From Hemibagrus wyckioides (Eukaryota; Chordata; Actinopteri; Siluriformes; Bagridae), in the NCBI RefSeq assembly GCF_019097595.1, contig NC_080715.1, positions 5,084,573 through 5,148,572 of the forward strand: a stretch of DNA of 64,000 bases, given 5' to 3'. This document shows positions 29,931 to 42,369 of this stretch, piece after piece (the first letter of the stretch is position 1; every line of letters begins with the position of its first letter). A program made the translations under genes and the position numbers. Under the pieces are notes generated by a model. It made no database searches and had not been told where the DNA came from. It was given only the letters and a program-made list of their open reading frames with translations.

Positions 29931-31698
29931 TTAATAATGGATTATTAATAAATAATGAATGCTGTAATCAGAGAGACTGTCCTGTGGACTGAACATCCTG
30001 AACATAACAGTGTTTAGTAATGTTTACAGGATACAGTGTAGAAAAGTAACAAAGCTTTCAAAGTATCTTCATATTATTTCAAAGTGCAGGAGTTAAATCT
30101 TTCATAGGCAACCATCTCATTACAGTCTAATCCTGATCCATTAGTTCACGTTTCTTTAGTTTCAGTTTAATGCTCTTCATCCTCAAACACCAGCACCACT
30201 GACTTTCATCTTCATCTTCAAAGCCTCTCCTTTAGCTTACAGCAAGTGCACTTCTTTCACATTTTACTCCAGCGGAAATGCCCCTTTTAAACCCCTTCAG
30301 CGCTGACTTAGGAGGAAATAACTTTAACAGTTTCTTTTTTCCTTCATATGGTCAGAGAAAACTTAAAGGGGATTTAAATAGGTAGGACTCTAAAACATGT
30401 AAGATTTAAAAACAGGGGAGGAGAAGGAGGAAAAGTTAGGATTTTATTTCTTTTTTTATTTTCTGCAGTCAGATTTGTGAGATTGTAACCTTTAAGTATC
30501 GGCAACGTCATTCCGTTTTTATGCTTGACTGAGCAACGACTTTTGGTCTAAAAGCACTTTATATTAGAAAAGGAAGATTTTTAACTTTGGGTTAGCTTTA
30601 TTAATACCAATCTAATCTTGCACAAAATTCTTAATGAAGCAGTAAGGAAACTACCCACATACACCCCTCTCACTGTATATTTCATCATGATTTGTCAGAT
30701 CCTTGGTTTTTAATTTGTGTTTGAATCAGGCTTTGGTGTTTTCGGTCAGAATTGATGAAAACTCATAAAAGATACTTTTATATAATCAGTTGTTGCATTA
30801 CACAAATCCTAAACTCCATCCCTAGTCAAAATCATAAGATTTACATTATGGTGAATAAATCTAATATGAATCTTAAATGAAAATATCCCACATGCTTTTA
30901 GGTAAATTAAATATATTTTCTATTTAACTAGCTGTCCTGAAGACCAGAGACCAGATAGACACCTTGCTTGATAGTTATCAAAGACTGCTAGGCCACAAAA
31001 TGTCAAAATTTAGCTTTACAATAATCGCACTTGTGACACCATGTTCCTTACATCTTTTATTCCATGTTGTAGTGTTTCTTGAAATCCAAAATTGTCACAT
31101 TTTAAATGATATAACCAACTATATTGTTCCATACCTCAAAAATTCCCCACTTCCTGATTCTTTCTTCTCATAAAATTAAAGATTAACCTGGGCTTGATGT
31201 TTAAATTTATACTTTTTAAAACACTTCAGTAAGTGCCTAGACATAAAAAGGGTGATTTTTAAAACCCTGGAGTTCTTAGGAGACAGTGACGGATCTGTCC
31301 TCCTTTTTAAAAGGCAATAATTAGCCTACGGCACCTGAGAGTAAACCACCATCCATGGTGCTGTGTTGTGCTGCAGTAATTGCCATGTGCTGTTTCATTG
31401 TATGAGAAAAGAACCTAGGAACAGACCAATGCACAGGTAAACAGGGATTGTAGATCAATTTCCACCTGAGGGCATACATGACCCAATTGCTAAGGGGGTC
31501 TAGTGTTCAGAAATTTTCCTGGTTTGCCAGAACATAGTTCTCAGCTGGTGATTCATTGTGATGGGTCAAGCCTGCAAATAGAGATGACCAGGTTGGAGAT
31601 GTTAAACCTCACCATCCATCTGGGGCAACAGATCTGCTTGGCATGAAAGCAGATATAAAGTAATATATATGTATGTATGTATAAAGTAATAAGAATGT
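29931..31698. other. unassigned AT-rich sequence
   Basis: No coding signal, no RNA gene and no recognised repeat. Confidence 0.4.
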
Positions 31699-31880
31699 AT
31701 GGTCACATATACACATACCAGACAGTGAAATACTATTTAGCACATTCTAGCTTATTAGGAATCTTGGGTCAGAACACAGGGTTAACCATGATATTCACTG
31801 CCTTGTTCAAGGCTCCCGAGCTGGAAGCTTGGCAGCACTGAGGCATGAACTTAAGACCTCTTGATCAGTACTACAGAGCT
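31699..31880 (-). repeat. SINE, family 2, antisense
   Basis: Starts with GGTCACATATACACATACC and GACAGTGAAATA, then GGGTCAGA, CTTGGCAGCACTGAGG and a degraded tRNA-like head. Confidence 0.75.
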
Positions 31881-31889
31881 GGTGAAACA

Positions 31890-32616
31890 CCTGTGTAAAC
31901 CAAGATCTTCCTGAGCCCACAAGAAAGGTATTGTTTCAGAATGCTGGATAAACTCAGAAGAATCAGTGCTAAAGTAAGAATGGAATTTAATACGTGGAGA
32001 GACAGAATATCCGATCCCAAAGACCTGTCCAGCTCCAGAGCCACTACTGGCACCACATTTCCTTGAGTATTGATAGTGTTTTTGCCACAACTATACAAAA
32101 CCCTAACAGATTAATTATTTTTGGTGAGGTGAGTTGCCCTTGGAACCACCTGAGGAACGTTTGTGCAAGGTAAAGAAAGTCAATTGACCTTGGATCACTC
32201 TGATGGGATATCTAACTCTGTCTGAGCAGACCAGAACATGGCAGCATCTTACAACTTGCAAAAAACTAAGGAGTTCCTTAGGCCACAAGTATGGCCTTGT
32301 TTCTGAACCCTGTAGAGACTGAGAAGCATCAGTGCTTAAGCCAAAATGGAATATAATATGTGGAGAGACCAGTCATGGGCTCGAGTATTCTGTCTCAAAG
32401 TCCTGCCCAGCTCTGCCAAGCAGAACCCCACTGGCAACACATTCCTCTGGTCCTGACAGTGTGTCTACCATTCTACCAGTTGTTTTGGTTAGGCTAGTTG
32501 TGCTTTGACCCACCTGAGGACAGTTTGTGCAAGGATAAGAGAGCCACTGGACCTTGGACCACCCTGATGGGAGTTCTAAAATTGTCTAAGCAGACCAGAA
32601 CATGGCAGCATTTTAT
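31890..32616. repeat. 364-bp direct tandem duplication
   Basis: Two diverged units (about 31890-32255 and 32256-32616). GCAGACCAGAACATGGCAGCAT occurs in both with a spacing of 364, as do ATGGAAT-TAATA-GTGGAGAGA and CCACCTGAGGA-GTTTGTGCAAGG. Low identity points to an old event; origin unknown. Confidence 0.85.
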
Positions 32617-32850
32617 GGGTGGTGGTAAGTATCAAGTGGTTAAGGTTCTGGGCTTTTGACCAGTTCAAGTCTCAGCACCGCCAAGCTGCCACTGTTGGGC
32701 AATTGAGCAAGGGCCTCAACCCCCTTGCTCCAGGGGTGCTGCATCAAGGCTTACCCTGTGCTCTGACCCCAACCCTCCACATAAGGATGAGATATGTGAA
32801 GAAAGAATTTTACTGTGCAGTAATGTATATGTGACAATAAAAGCTACTTT
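32617..32850 (+). repeat. SINE, family 2, near complete
   Basis: Head GGTGGTAAGTATCAAGTGG, B-box-like AGTTCAAGTCTCAG, CCAAGCTGCCACTGTTGGGC, GTGCTCTGACCCCAACCC and the tail ACTGTGCAGTAATGTATATG with GTGACAATAAA. Confidence 0.88.
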
Positions 32851-33434
32851 ATTCAACTTTTAACTGGCAAGATGGACATCAGGACTTCCCTTGATGTACA
32901 CACCTTACACACTGTAGGCCACCTGAACCTAGTACAGCTGTATTTCTAATAGCCTTTAACTCCCTGTAACCTGTTTGATGTTAAAATTTGAAGAACAACC
33001 AATAAACAACAGCAGATGCCAGGAACAATGGCACCCTCAAGGAATCTCAAGCTGGTTGTCAAGAACTGCTCCTCACAACATGCATCACAGTTAACAGTGT
33101 GATCAATGCTGTCTTTTTCTCATGTCTTGTTTTTAGTTTATTGTTTTGATTTCTTTCCCCTTCCTCATTCATTGGTTTTCATGTGTTCTGCTTATTATGT
33201 ATAACTCTTGTGTCTTGTTCAGTTCTTGGTCATGGCATGTTCTTGCTTTTCACCTTCTTAGTTCTTGTGTATTTATTATCACTAGGACACAGTTTGTTGT
33301 AAATATCAGTTTCATATTTAAAATTAGTATCTTATGACTCTAAAGGTTGGATAGATCTATGCACTGTGACAGATACATGATTGATTGACCCCAGACCAGT
33401 CTGTAACCTGTATCAACTTCCTTGTTCTGAGTTA
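32851..33434. other. unassigned sequence
   Basis: T-rich, noncoding in all frames as far as I can see. It borders Tc1 copy 2. Confidence 0.35.
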
Positions 33435-34669
33435 CACTATATTGCCAAAAGTATTCACTTACCTGCCTTGACTCGCATATGAACTTAAGTGACATCCCAT
33501 TCCTAATCCATAGGGTTCAATATGACGTCGGTCCACCCTTTGCAGCTATAACAGCTTCAACTCTTCTGGGAAGGCTGTCCACAAGGTTTAAGAGTGTGTT
33601 TATGGCAATTTTTGACCATTCTTCCAGAAGCGCATTTGTGAGGTCACACACTGATGTTGGACGAGAATGCCTGGCTCTCAGTCTCCGCTCTAATTCATCC
33701 CAAAGGTGTTCTATCGGGTTGAGGTCAGGACTCTGTGCAGGCCAGTCAAGTTCATCCACACCAGACTCTGTCATCCATGTCTTTATGGACCTTGCTTTGT
33801 GCACTGGTGCACAGTCATGTTGGAAGGGGAAGGGGCCAGCTCCAAACTGTTCCCACAAAGTTGGGAGCATGGAATTGTCCAAAATGTCTTGGTATGCTGA
33901 AGCATTCAGAGTTCCTTTCAATGGAACTAAGGGGCCAAGCCCAGCTCCTGAAAAACAACCCCACACCATAATCCCCCCTCCACCAAACTTTACACTTGGC
34001 ACAAGTACCGTTTTCCTGGCAACTGCCAAACCCAGACTCGTCCATCAGATTGCCAGATGGAGAAGTGCGATTCGTCACTCCAGAGAACACGTCTCCACTG
34101 CTCTAGAGTCCAGTGGCGGCGTGCTTTACACCACTGCACCCGACGCTTTGCATTGCACTTGGTGATGTATGGCTTGGATGCAGCTGCTCGGCCATGGAAA
34201 CCCATTCCATGAAGCTCTCTGCGCACTGTTCTTGAGCTAATCTGAAGGCCACATGAAGTTTGGAGGTCTGTAGCGATTGACTCTGCAGAAAGTTGGCGAC
34301 CTCTTCGCACTATGCGCCTCAGCATCCGCTGACCCCGCTTCGTCAGTTTACGTGGCCTACCACTTCGTAACTGAGTTGCTGTCATTCCCAAACACTTCCA
34401 CGTTCTTATAATACAGCTGACAGTTGACTGTGGAATATTTAGGAGCGAGGAAATTTCACGACTGGATTTGTTGCACAGGTGGCATCCTATCACAATTCCA
34501 CACTGGAATTCACTGAGCTCCTGAGAGCGACCCATTCTTTCACAAATGTTTGTAAAAACAGTCTGCATGCCTAGGTGCTTGATTTTATACACCTGTGGCC
34601 ATGGAAGTGATTGGAACACCTGATTCTGATTATTTGGATGGGTGAGCGAATACTTTTGGCAATATAGTG
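33435..34669 (-). mobile_element. Tc1-like DNA transposon, copy 2
   Basis: A 1235-bp element with CACTATATTGCC termini and TA on both sides (33433-34, 34670-71). Same family and orientation as 11537-12777, with few differences by eye, implying recent activity of the family. Confidence 0.95.
33517..34568 (-). pseudogene. Tc1 DD34E transposase, frameshifted (copy 2)
   Basis: Domain order as in copy 1: SGRPRKL linker, WSDES, then [22 protein letters not shown] and [12 protein letters not shown] 13-base segment present in copy 1 (about 12107-12119) is missing at about 34002, between short ACAA repeats, so the halves are out of frame. The site deleted in copy 1 is intact here. Adding 13 bases back gives 1065 nt, the same total as for copy 1. 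Confidence 0.93.
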
Positions 34670-34961
34670 TATCACAAGTGGATGGCTGCATACTATGAAA
34701 GAGCATGGCATATATGAGAAGGATAAAGGATATGCTGCAGTATAGCAGTATTTATTGTCACTAGGTGACCTTGTTGGACCTTGCTGTGTTGTGTTATACA
34801 ATGCCTATGGCGATTCAGAAGAATGTAACTGACACTATTTTTTTCAGCTGGACCTTACTGTTCCTCCATACCAATCCAATATAAATGCAAATCAGACCCA
34901 TTTTAATAGAGTTTCTACAAATCTACAAGTCAGGGAAATCTTTAAATCTAAACCCACCCAT

Positions 34962-35110
34962 TTGCATGACACCCTTATCCAGAGTGACTTACATTTTATA
35001 CAATTGAGCAATTGAGGGTTAAGGGCCTTGCTCAAGGCAGTGGCAGACTTGGGATTCGAACTCCTTCCGCTCACTAGTCCAACGCCTTCACCACTAAGCT
35101 ACCACATCCC
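34962..35110 (-). repeat. SINE, family 1, antisense
   Basis: GCATGACACCCTTATCCAGA, GTGACTTACATTTTATACAA, GGGTTAAGGGCCTTGCTCAA, GGGATTCGAACTCC (B box complement) and CACCACTAAGCTACCAC. Confidence 0.88.
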
Positions 35111-35881
35111 TTTTAATGTTATCACATCCCACACCAGTTGTTCTATCATTATTAGATCATGTGGTCTATTTATTTATTGATTGATTGATTTTTTAGTTTG
35201 AAGTTAAAAAGATTTTTTTAGTCCTGGCACAATTACTTGACATATTTCCCTTTCCTATTGTGGGCACTTCCATGATGTTCAGTATTTGCTGCCCGACACT
35301 ACTGAACTCTTTTTGATCAGTAAAAAGCAGTCCTTCTAAATTCATAGAAAATGCCACTGTTGCTAGGCAACTAACTTTAACATTCTAAGACTGTTTTGCT
35401 TGCACTGTACACATTTACATCATTTAGCAGATGCCTTTATTCAGAGAAACTTACATTTACACCACTGTGGCCAGTGCTGGCTCAAACGGTGAAGACTCTA
35501 AGTCATTGTTTTTTGAAGACGATGCACTCGAAATTCTGCCACTGCAGCTATCATATGTGTACATATGTTTAAAAGAATCCTTTTTCTTGCACAGTGGTCA
35601 GTACTGACTCTATACTGGTCAGCACTTATTTAATGTATCTGTCCTGTAGCGTATTGTTTGCCAACACTGTCTCTTGTCTTGCACTAGATTGCACACTATG
35701 CACACTATGTGGCTATGCTAACTTACTTTTTAATCCAAGTTCTGCACTGTTTTGTGTAGAGCTGTGTTATTTTATGTAGCACCATGGTCCTGGAGGAATG
35801 TTGTTTCTTCACTATGTACTGTGTCAGCTACATATGGTGGAATTGACCCTTGACCTGAGTTATAAATAAAACACAAAGAGG
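35111..35881. other. unassigned sequence with a SINE-tail scrap
   Basis: 35408-35460 repeats the ACATTTACATCATTTAGCAG tail signature alone. The rest is unrecognised. Confidence 0.4.
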
Positions 35882-36065
35882 TCAGGGCACCACCAAGCTG
35901 CCACTGTTGGGCCCCTGAGCAGAACCCTTAACCCTTTCTGCTCCAGGGGTGCTGTATCATGGCTGACCTTGTACACTGACCCCAACTTTTAAAGCTGGAA
36001 TATGTGAAGAAAAGTATTTCACTGTGCTGTAATGTATATGTGACCAAAATAAAGGCTTCTTCTTT
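35882..36065 (+). repeat. SINE, family 2, head-truncated
   Basis: Starts at CACCACCAAGCTGCCACTG and runs to TATATGTGACCAAAATAAA. It is followed within 20 bases by an inverted head fragment. Confidence 0.82.
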
Positions 36066-36084
36066 ATACAACAGAGTAGTGAAG

Positions 36085-36176
36085 AGTCAAGGGCCCAGCA
36101 ATGGCAGCTTGGCAGCGGTGGGAGTTGAACTCATGGCATTTCGATCAGTAAGCTAACGTCTTAACCACTGAGTTAA
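36085..36176 (-). repeat. SINE head fragment, antisense
   Basis: GGGCCCAGCAATGGCAGCTTGG, then GAGTTGAACTCATGG and CTTAACCACTGAG: the tRNA-like head in complement without a tail. Confidence 0.75.
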
Positions 36177-36311
36177 ATTACTTCTAAATTACATGTGGGA
36201 AATGTTCCTCTACCCAGGGTTAAAAGTGGGGTCTAGAACAATATTAACCCAGGGTTAAGTGCAATGTGAAAAGTCCTAGATTCTGTCAATACCAGTCCAA
36301 GGGTTAATTTA

Positions 36312-36490
36312 GATATTTACATTTACATTATTTTGGCAGACACCCTTATTGGAGAGTGACTTAGATTTGTCTAATTTGTACAACTCAGGGTTGCTCAAGG
36401 GCCCAGAAGAGGTATCTCAGTGGTCCTGGGATTCTACTCACAACCTTCTGATCAGTAGTCCAACACCTTATCCACTGAGCTACGCCTTCT
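36312..36490 (-). repeat. SINE, family 1, antisense
   Basis: ACATTTACATTATTTTGGCAG, GAGTGACTTAGATTT, CAGGGTTGCTCAAGGGCC, CTCACAACCTTCTGATCAG and TTATCCACTGAGCTACGCC. Confidence 0.85.
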
Positions 36491-37104
36491 ATCTAAGGAT
36501 TAAATAAATATATAAACCCAGAACACACTAACTTTATTAATGTTATTTCAGTTCTACATTTATTTTTCAGTATGGTTTTCATTTATAATCAGTATTTTGT
36601 AAAAACTGTGGATATCAAAGATGCCTAACACTACAGAAAAATAATAATAAATCATACCACGCAACATAGTTTTAAATATAGATGAGAATTTTTGAAATTA
36701 TTTCAATCCTGAACTGTACACCTTTCCAGCATGAAAATATGATATGCATGTATTAATGATGCCAAGGTAGTGGGGAAAACATTCATAAGTTAAGAGGAGG
36801 GGAAGAAACCCAGCTCTTGTATTTTGCAACATGATTTTTGCACTCACGGTTGAGAAACTGCTCATTTTTATGAAATGAGACATTCTTTTTATTCAGAACA
36901 CGGGTGGTGAGGGTTTCTCTTGCTCCAGAATAAAATTCTTCGTAACACTATTCTAAAGTTTTTCCTCAAGAGAGGCAACTTTTAAAAAAAAAAAAGAAGA
37001 AGAAGAAGAAGAAAAAAAGGCAACCAGCCCAACACCTGCTTTCTATCTTTGTGTCTGCAGTCATTTCTTTGAGTGAATCCCAGCCTGGGGAAAATGCTGA
37101 GGTT
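36491..37104. other. unassigned AT-rich sequence
   Basis: Noncoding; a purine run (AAG repeats) lies at 36985-37018. Confidence 0.4.
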
Positions 37105-37843
37105 GTCTGTGATTCATGTGAAGTATCCCAGCAAAACTGAACTGCTGGTCATCCCAGGTGATTCATCCCCAGACAAGGATCTTGCATTATCTCTGAACAA
37201 CTCAATGATCTCCCCTTCAGCCACTGCTCGCAACCTTGGGGTAACCATGGACAATCAGCTGTCCTTTTCCTTCCATGTTGCCAATGTGACACGCTCATGT
37301 CGGTTTCTTCTGTACAACATCAGAAGGATCCGACCATTTCTAACCACACAGGCTACTCAAGTGCTTGTTCAGTCTCTGGTTATTTCGAGACTGGACTACT
37401 GCAACTCTTTATTGGCAGGTCTTCCTCTGAATGCAATTCGTCCACTGCAAATGATCCAAAATGCAGCTGCACAGCTTGTATTCAACCTGCCAAAGTTCTC
37501 CCACACCACCCCACTGCTGCGTTCCCTCCACTGGCTTCCAGTAGCTGCACGCATCAGATTCAAAACACTGATGCTTGCCTACAAAGCCAAGAATGGACCA
37601 GCACCATCTTACCTCAAAGACCTTATTACTCCTCGCACTGCACCTTGCTCCCTCCGATCCACTAGCACTGCCCGACTGGTCCCACCATCTCTCAGGGTAA
37701 AAGGTATGTATTCATCTAGACTCATCTCTGTTCTGGCACCGAGGTGGTGGAATGAACTTCCCCTAGATGTCCGTACAGCAAAGTCTCTGACTGTCTTCAA
37801 ACGACGTCTTAAGACCTGCCTTTTCCTGAGGCACTTAAACTAG
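37073..37843 (+). pseudogene. LINE reverse transcriptase C-terminal part, open but truncated
   Basis: A 256-codon open frame. L2-like similarity starts at about PSKTELLVIPGD (residue 20). Landmarks: LGVTMDNQLSF, RSCRFLLYNIRRI, SRLDYCNSLLAGLP, IQNAAAQLVFNLPK, LHWLPVAARIRFK, MLAYKAKNGPAPSYL and WWNELPLDVR. The catalytic fingers/palm motif and the endonuclease are absent (5' of the truncation), so it is inactive. The first residues come from flanking DNA. The frame is otherwise intact, suggesting a fairly young insertion. Confidence 0.9.
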
Positions 37844-38000
37844 CTCTTACAGCATCTTTCCCTGTTTATGTATTGTTATATGGTTTAAAAAAAAAAATTC
37901 CAATTTTAGGCTAATGGTATCCTAAGTCTGTAACCTATTGAACCAGTGTATGTCGCTCTGGATAAGAGCCAGAAATGTAATGTAAATGTAAATGTAAATG
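37105..38000 (+). mobile_element. L2-type LINE, 3' end with TGTAAA tail
   Basis: A 5'-truncated non-LTR retrotransposon. The coding end is followed by a short 3' UTR with GTCGCTCTGGATAAGAGCC and a terminal array of TGTAAA-like units (37975-38000). Truncation and a simple-repeat tail are typical of target-primed insertion in this clade. Confidence 0.9.
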
Positions 38001-39078
38001 TTTCTGCTGTGAAATCCGTTCTGTTTGAGTCAGGAGGAGCTGACATGGTGACATGAGACATGGTGAAGACGTGACCGTGTCATTCATTCACTTTAATACA
38101 ACATTCAAACAGTGAGCATACATCCAGTTATTATTTATTACTTCTATGTTTATACTCGAGCCCAAGAAACCTGGATCAATGTGTCAGGTTTATAATCATA
38201 CACCATCTAGAATTAGTGCTGATTATTTTCAATATTGACAAATCTGTATGATGTTTTTGACAATAAACTGTCCTTGAGATAATTCTTGATTATTCTCTAG
38301 ATGTGTCACTTTGTGTACTCGTGAATAATTTAGTACAAAATCTAAAATAAATAAAGCTATAAGAGACAACACCTTTTTTAACATCCTGTTTGAAAAATAA
38401 ATTAGGTAAACTTTTTGAATTCTGTATGTTTAAAGTTCCAAACAGTTACAGTTACAGCTGTAACCTTTAAGCAGATATACATAGACGTTACCTAGTTATC
38501 TTCGCTGTCTGCAGCAAAAAGCTTCTCACCTTTTGCTTTAGTGAAGATCCCAAATTAACATACCTCTGAGATACACAGCCTTTTTTTTCCCCTACAAGCA
38601 GATGGGCGATTTGCTCCTCTCCATCTGGAAGCATCACAGTACAACCAGGAGAGATCAGGACACAAGCAGTGACCACATTTCCCGTGAGTCTCTTCTGTGA
38701 AGGCGTTCTGTCAGGACAGCTGGAGATGTGAACACCTGACAAACAGGTGGGAAAAGGAAAGGGCAGCATTTAGGGGTACGCTATTCGATTCTTAGAAACA
38801 CCCTGAATGTTTTGTGCTGATATGAAAAAAAAAAAATTAAACAAACAAAAAATCCCCATAACAAGAAGAAAACACAAATGCATTCTTAGCTAGCTAACTA
38901 ACTAGCATAGATCATGCTCTGATTAGATTTTAGTTGATTAGATTTTATTATAGAAGAATATAAAAAAAACATATGTAATGTACATAAGTATATAAAAAAA
39001 AACATAATAAACATTTTTTAATTGTTTTAAATATATACACAATCATTTTTCGTGATTGGACAATGTTGGCACAATGTT
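38001..39078. other. unassigned sequence
   Basis: A 93-codon minus frame at 38488-38769 has no domain I recognise and no splice context. Confidence 0.35.
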
Positions 39079-39140
39079 ATTTTATTTTATTTTATTTTAT
39101 TTTATTTTATTTTATTTTATTTTATTTTATTTTATTTTTA
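39079..39140. repeat. (TTTTA)n microsatellite
   Basis: About 12 pentamer units. Confidence 0.95.
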
Positions 39141-41250
39141 ATTCAACATTTGATACCTGTCCACTTTTAACAAGATTAATTTGTCCTTGGAGTAGTAATA
39201 AGAGGCAGGATGCAAATGTCTTCATGATTGATGTATTGCCCCAATAATAAAGAATCTATTAAGCAGTGTCATTATCAGTGTCTCTAATTTTGGTTAAGGA
39301 AGGCTTGGTCCAACTGGGGAAAACCAGTCAAAACCAGATGTAATCAGATCAATAGCATGATTTTGTAAAGAGTTAACATAACAGCATGGTATTTATAGAT
39401 GAACTAATCAAGGTCTTAACACTGAACAGGTCGATAAAATTGAGTAATAATATAATGACAGTGCATTGAATGCAGAACAAAATGGAGGAATTTGTGACAG
39501 AATTTCTCGCTTGCTGCCCAAGAAACAGGGCAGAAGGAACCTTGTAGCCTGCCTAGTACAAAAACAAAATGTCATTCATTTATAAATCAGAGTTCACTGA
39601 AGAAATTGTGATGTGGAGACTGCTAGGAAAGGAAACAAAACATGTTTAATTTGTGTTTAATTAGCTAAATGAATGTTTGTTAGATTTAGTCAACCCTTGC
39701 TTAAAGTAAAGATTTCCCTCCTCTCAGTGACCACAAATACAAATAAGATCAAATAAATTAGCTATGGGTGATGGTTTCTTCTGTTCCCATTGTTATTGCC
39801 CAGTCTGTTGTGTAAAACATTACAGTGGCTATCCTGCCGGTATCTGAGCATGAATACTCCATATTTGAAGGTGGAACTTTCAAAGTGTTGCATTGGTATA
39901 CCTGTAGACCTGACAGTGGAAGGTGAAGACGCCATTGAGACACTTCTTGTTAGAGGCTGAAAATGTATAAGATCATTCATTCCAGCATTTTACTTGCTGG
40001 GACTCAAAATTCTTTATTCTCAGCTTTATTCTCAGCCACAGATTCCAGGTCTTCCAGGGAGATCCCCCCAAGATGACCTCCACCAGGTCCTGGGTCCTCT
40101 GTCCACTCTTAGGGTGTAGTGGGTGTATGAGCTCTACCAAGATCCAACCAGGGAGAGTCTTTAAAAAAACTTTAGAATTTGCAGAAGCAGCAGTTTTACT
40201 CTGAGGTTCCAAATACCCGAGAAAGAACTTCATGGCTATGTTAGGCCACTCTTGGCGAAAGGATCTAAGGGTAAAGGTCACACAATGTGTGATCCTTAAG
40301 ACCCCAAAGAAAGGTGCAAAAAAAGAGTTAACCATACCTTGCTTGGATTATAGTCACCAGGTCCTACACCTAGAGCCATGACTAGGGCTGGTAGAAGAGC
40401 ATTTTTTGACTGGTACACCTATGTAACCACAACAATCTGAGCCCAAAATGGCAACGTGGAACCATTTTTTTGCCTCACAGTTTGCAAGATGAAGGGTTGG
40501 GATCAGGTGCAATGCCAGTTGGGAAGCGGGCTTGAGCTGGACAGACTTAACTGCAGTAGACCCTTGCAGTGGAAACTCAAATATACTTAGTGATCAATTT
40601 TCCCAGAAGCCCCTGTACCATCAGACACGAAACAGTCGGAAAGCATCAACCATATTTGGAATAACTTTTCCTATTTTCCTGTTTTACAGCTCACTTTTTA
40701 AATAAAAATGGTGGTGTACATGGCCAAAAAGTTGGATTTGTGCTCTCATCTGACACCAACCAGTTCCAATGGTGCTTAGTCAAGTGAAGTTCAGTTTCTG
40801 TATGTTTCTTCTTAAAACCACTGTTCAGTTTCAGTGAATCCCAATCCACTGATGTGAGTATGTGAGCGATGTTCAGAGATACTCATGTCTTTTTCTCTCC
40901 AAAGGAACAGTAGCACCGATAGGGAGGAGAGGGTCCTGGGGAGCGAAGACCGCCAGAGGGCTGATACACACTTTAGAAAGCACTGAGCAACAGGCTGCAC
41001 TGAGAAGATCCCAATTCTCTGATGTCGATTTCTACTTGATCAAATACAGCCGAGGTGGTACAGCAGTGCTGCAGTGTGAGAAAGTGGCTTTTCATATTAC
41101 ATCAGGGACACCGACTTGCAACACCCTCGATATTTTAGATTTTAGGCTTCAGAAGACGCCTCGCTTTGTAATGAAAACACACCCCATAAACAATAGCGGC
41201 AGATCTAATATGGGTTGACAACATGCCAAGCGAAATGCAGCTCTAATATA
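39141..41250. other. unassigned sequence, possibly old transposon DNA
   Basis: 39780-40620 is GC-richer than its surroundings and reads like decayed repeat DNA, with a 120-codon minus frame at 39973-40335. I cannot match it to a family. No splice-supported exon. Confidence 0.3.
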
Positions 41251-41333
41251 AAGCAGCTGTGGCTCAGTGGTTAGCTTTTTAAGTCTCACATTTGCAAGTC
41301 ACTTTGGATAAAAGCACCTGCCAATTGAATAAA
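41251..41333 (+). repeat. short SINE remnant
   Basis: AGCTGTGGCTCAGTGGTTAGC (A-box-like) followed directly by CAAGTCACTTTGGATAAAAG and CACCTGCCAATTGAATAAATG, the L2-like tail. The middle is missing. Confidence 0.7.
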
Positions 41334-42369
41334 TGTATACGTAACACGGAACATTTCTCAGTAGGACATCTCAGGAGGGTTTTTTTCCCCCATCTTCTTT
41401 TTTTTCACACCACATTTTTTTCTCCTTATCGCAAAACAAATATTCAAAGAGTCCAGTCTTCTGAGATCACTTGGGAGGAAAATAGGAATATAAAGAGATG
41501 AACTTGGTGGAAAAGTGCCACATGAGTCAAGGAAATGGTGAAATCTGGCACGTTTTTAACACTAGAAGCCTGAAAAATTTTATTTTATATATAATATTTA
41601 TTTTATTTCATTCCATTCATTCTTTTTAATATTTATATTATATTATTTATTTATTTAAAAATAAATATTGTCATTATTTTAAAAGTGTCATTTGATATTT
41701 TTTAGAAAATATTTTATATTGAGTAAAAATAAAACGTTTCCTGCTAATGAATTGGAAAATATTATTATTAAATATCGCACTGTTAGTGTGTGTGTGTTTG
41801 AGTGAATGTACATGGCAAATCGATGAGAAAAAGATAGGAACAATAACCAATGAGTTCATTAAAACCTTCACACAGGTCTTATACATTGTAAAGCTCAAGA
41901 GAAAAGACACAGGAAGAGGAAATAAAAGGTGCTGTGGTGATGGATTCAGAGATTTGAGGACTCTTCAGTCTCTTTCTCAGACTTTCTTTTTCAATACCAA
42001 TGCTTGAAAACTAAATAAGCCTTTTTAGGAATGAAGAATAACAGATGGAATGTAGAAACACATTGAATGTATTGAATGTTCTCGCAGGAGGCAACACGAC
42101 CTTCTCAAGCAGAAAGATCAGAAGAGTATCTAATTGGAAAGCTCTGATTGCTGTTTAACTACGCTGCAGCACCGAAGCATTCTCGGTGAAAACAAGGCAC
42201 AGGAAGGACATAGTTGAACATTTCTTGCCTCATTTTACTCATCACAGTGTCGACACCTCGCTAATGCTCATAATCCGAATGCTCTCTCTTAAAAACTTCG
42301 AAATGTATCACAATAGCTGAAATATTTCAAACATGGCTCACAGCTTTTCAAAACACATGGTATCAGGTG
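41334..42369. other. unassigned sequence
   Basis: AT-rich. An 86-codon frame at 41747-42007 starts with a hydrophobic leader but rests on a TG-rich tract; not called. Confidence 0.35.

Noticed and set aside
33479..34165. 228-codon plus-strand frame
   Set aside because: Antisense shadow of the Tc1 transposase at 33517-34568.
38488..38769. 93-codon minus-strand frame
   Set aside because: Reads as plausible protein by eye, but there is no family match I recognise, no splice borders and no neighbouring exon.
39973..40335. 120-codon minus-strand frame
   Set aside because: No recognisable domain. The surrounding DNA looks like decayed repeat sequence, so a host exon cannot be supported.
41747..42007. 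86-codon frame with a signal-peptide-like start (MNWKILLLNIALLVCVC)
   Set aside because: The hydrophobic part rests on a TG-rich tract, the rest has no domain, and no promoter or splice context is visible. It could be revisited with RNA data.
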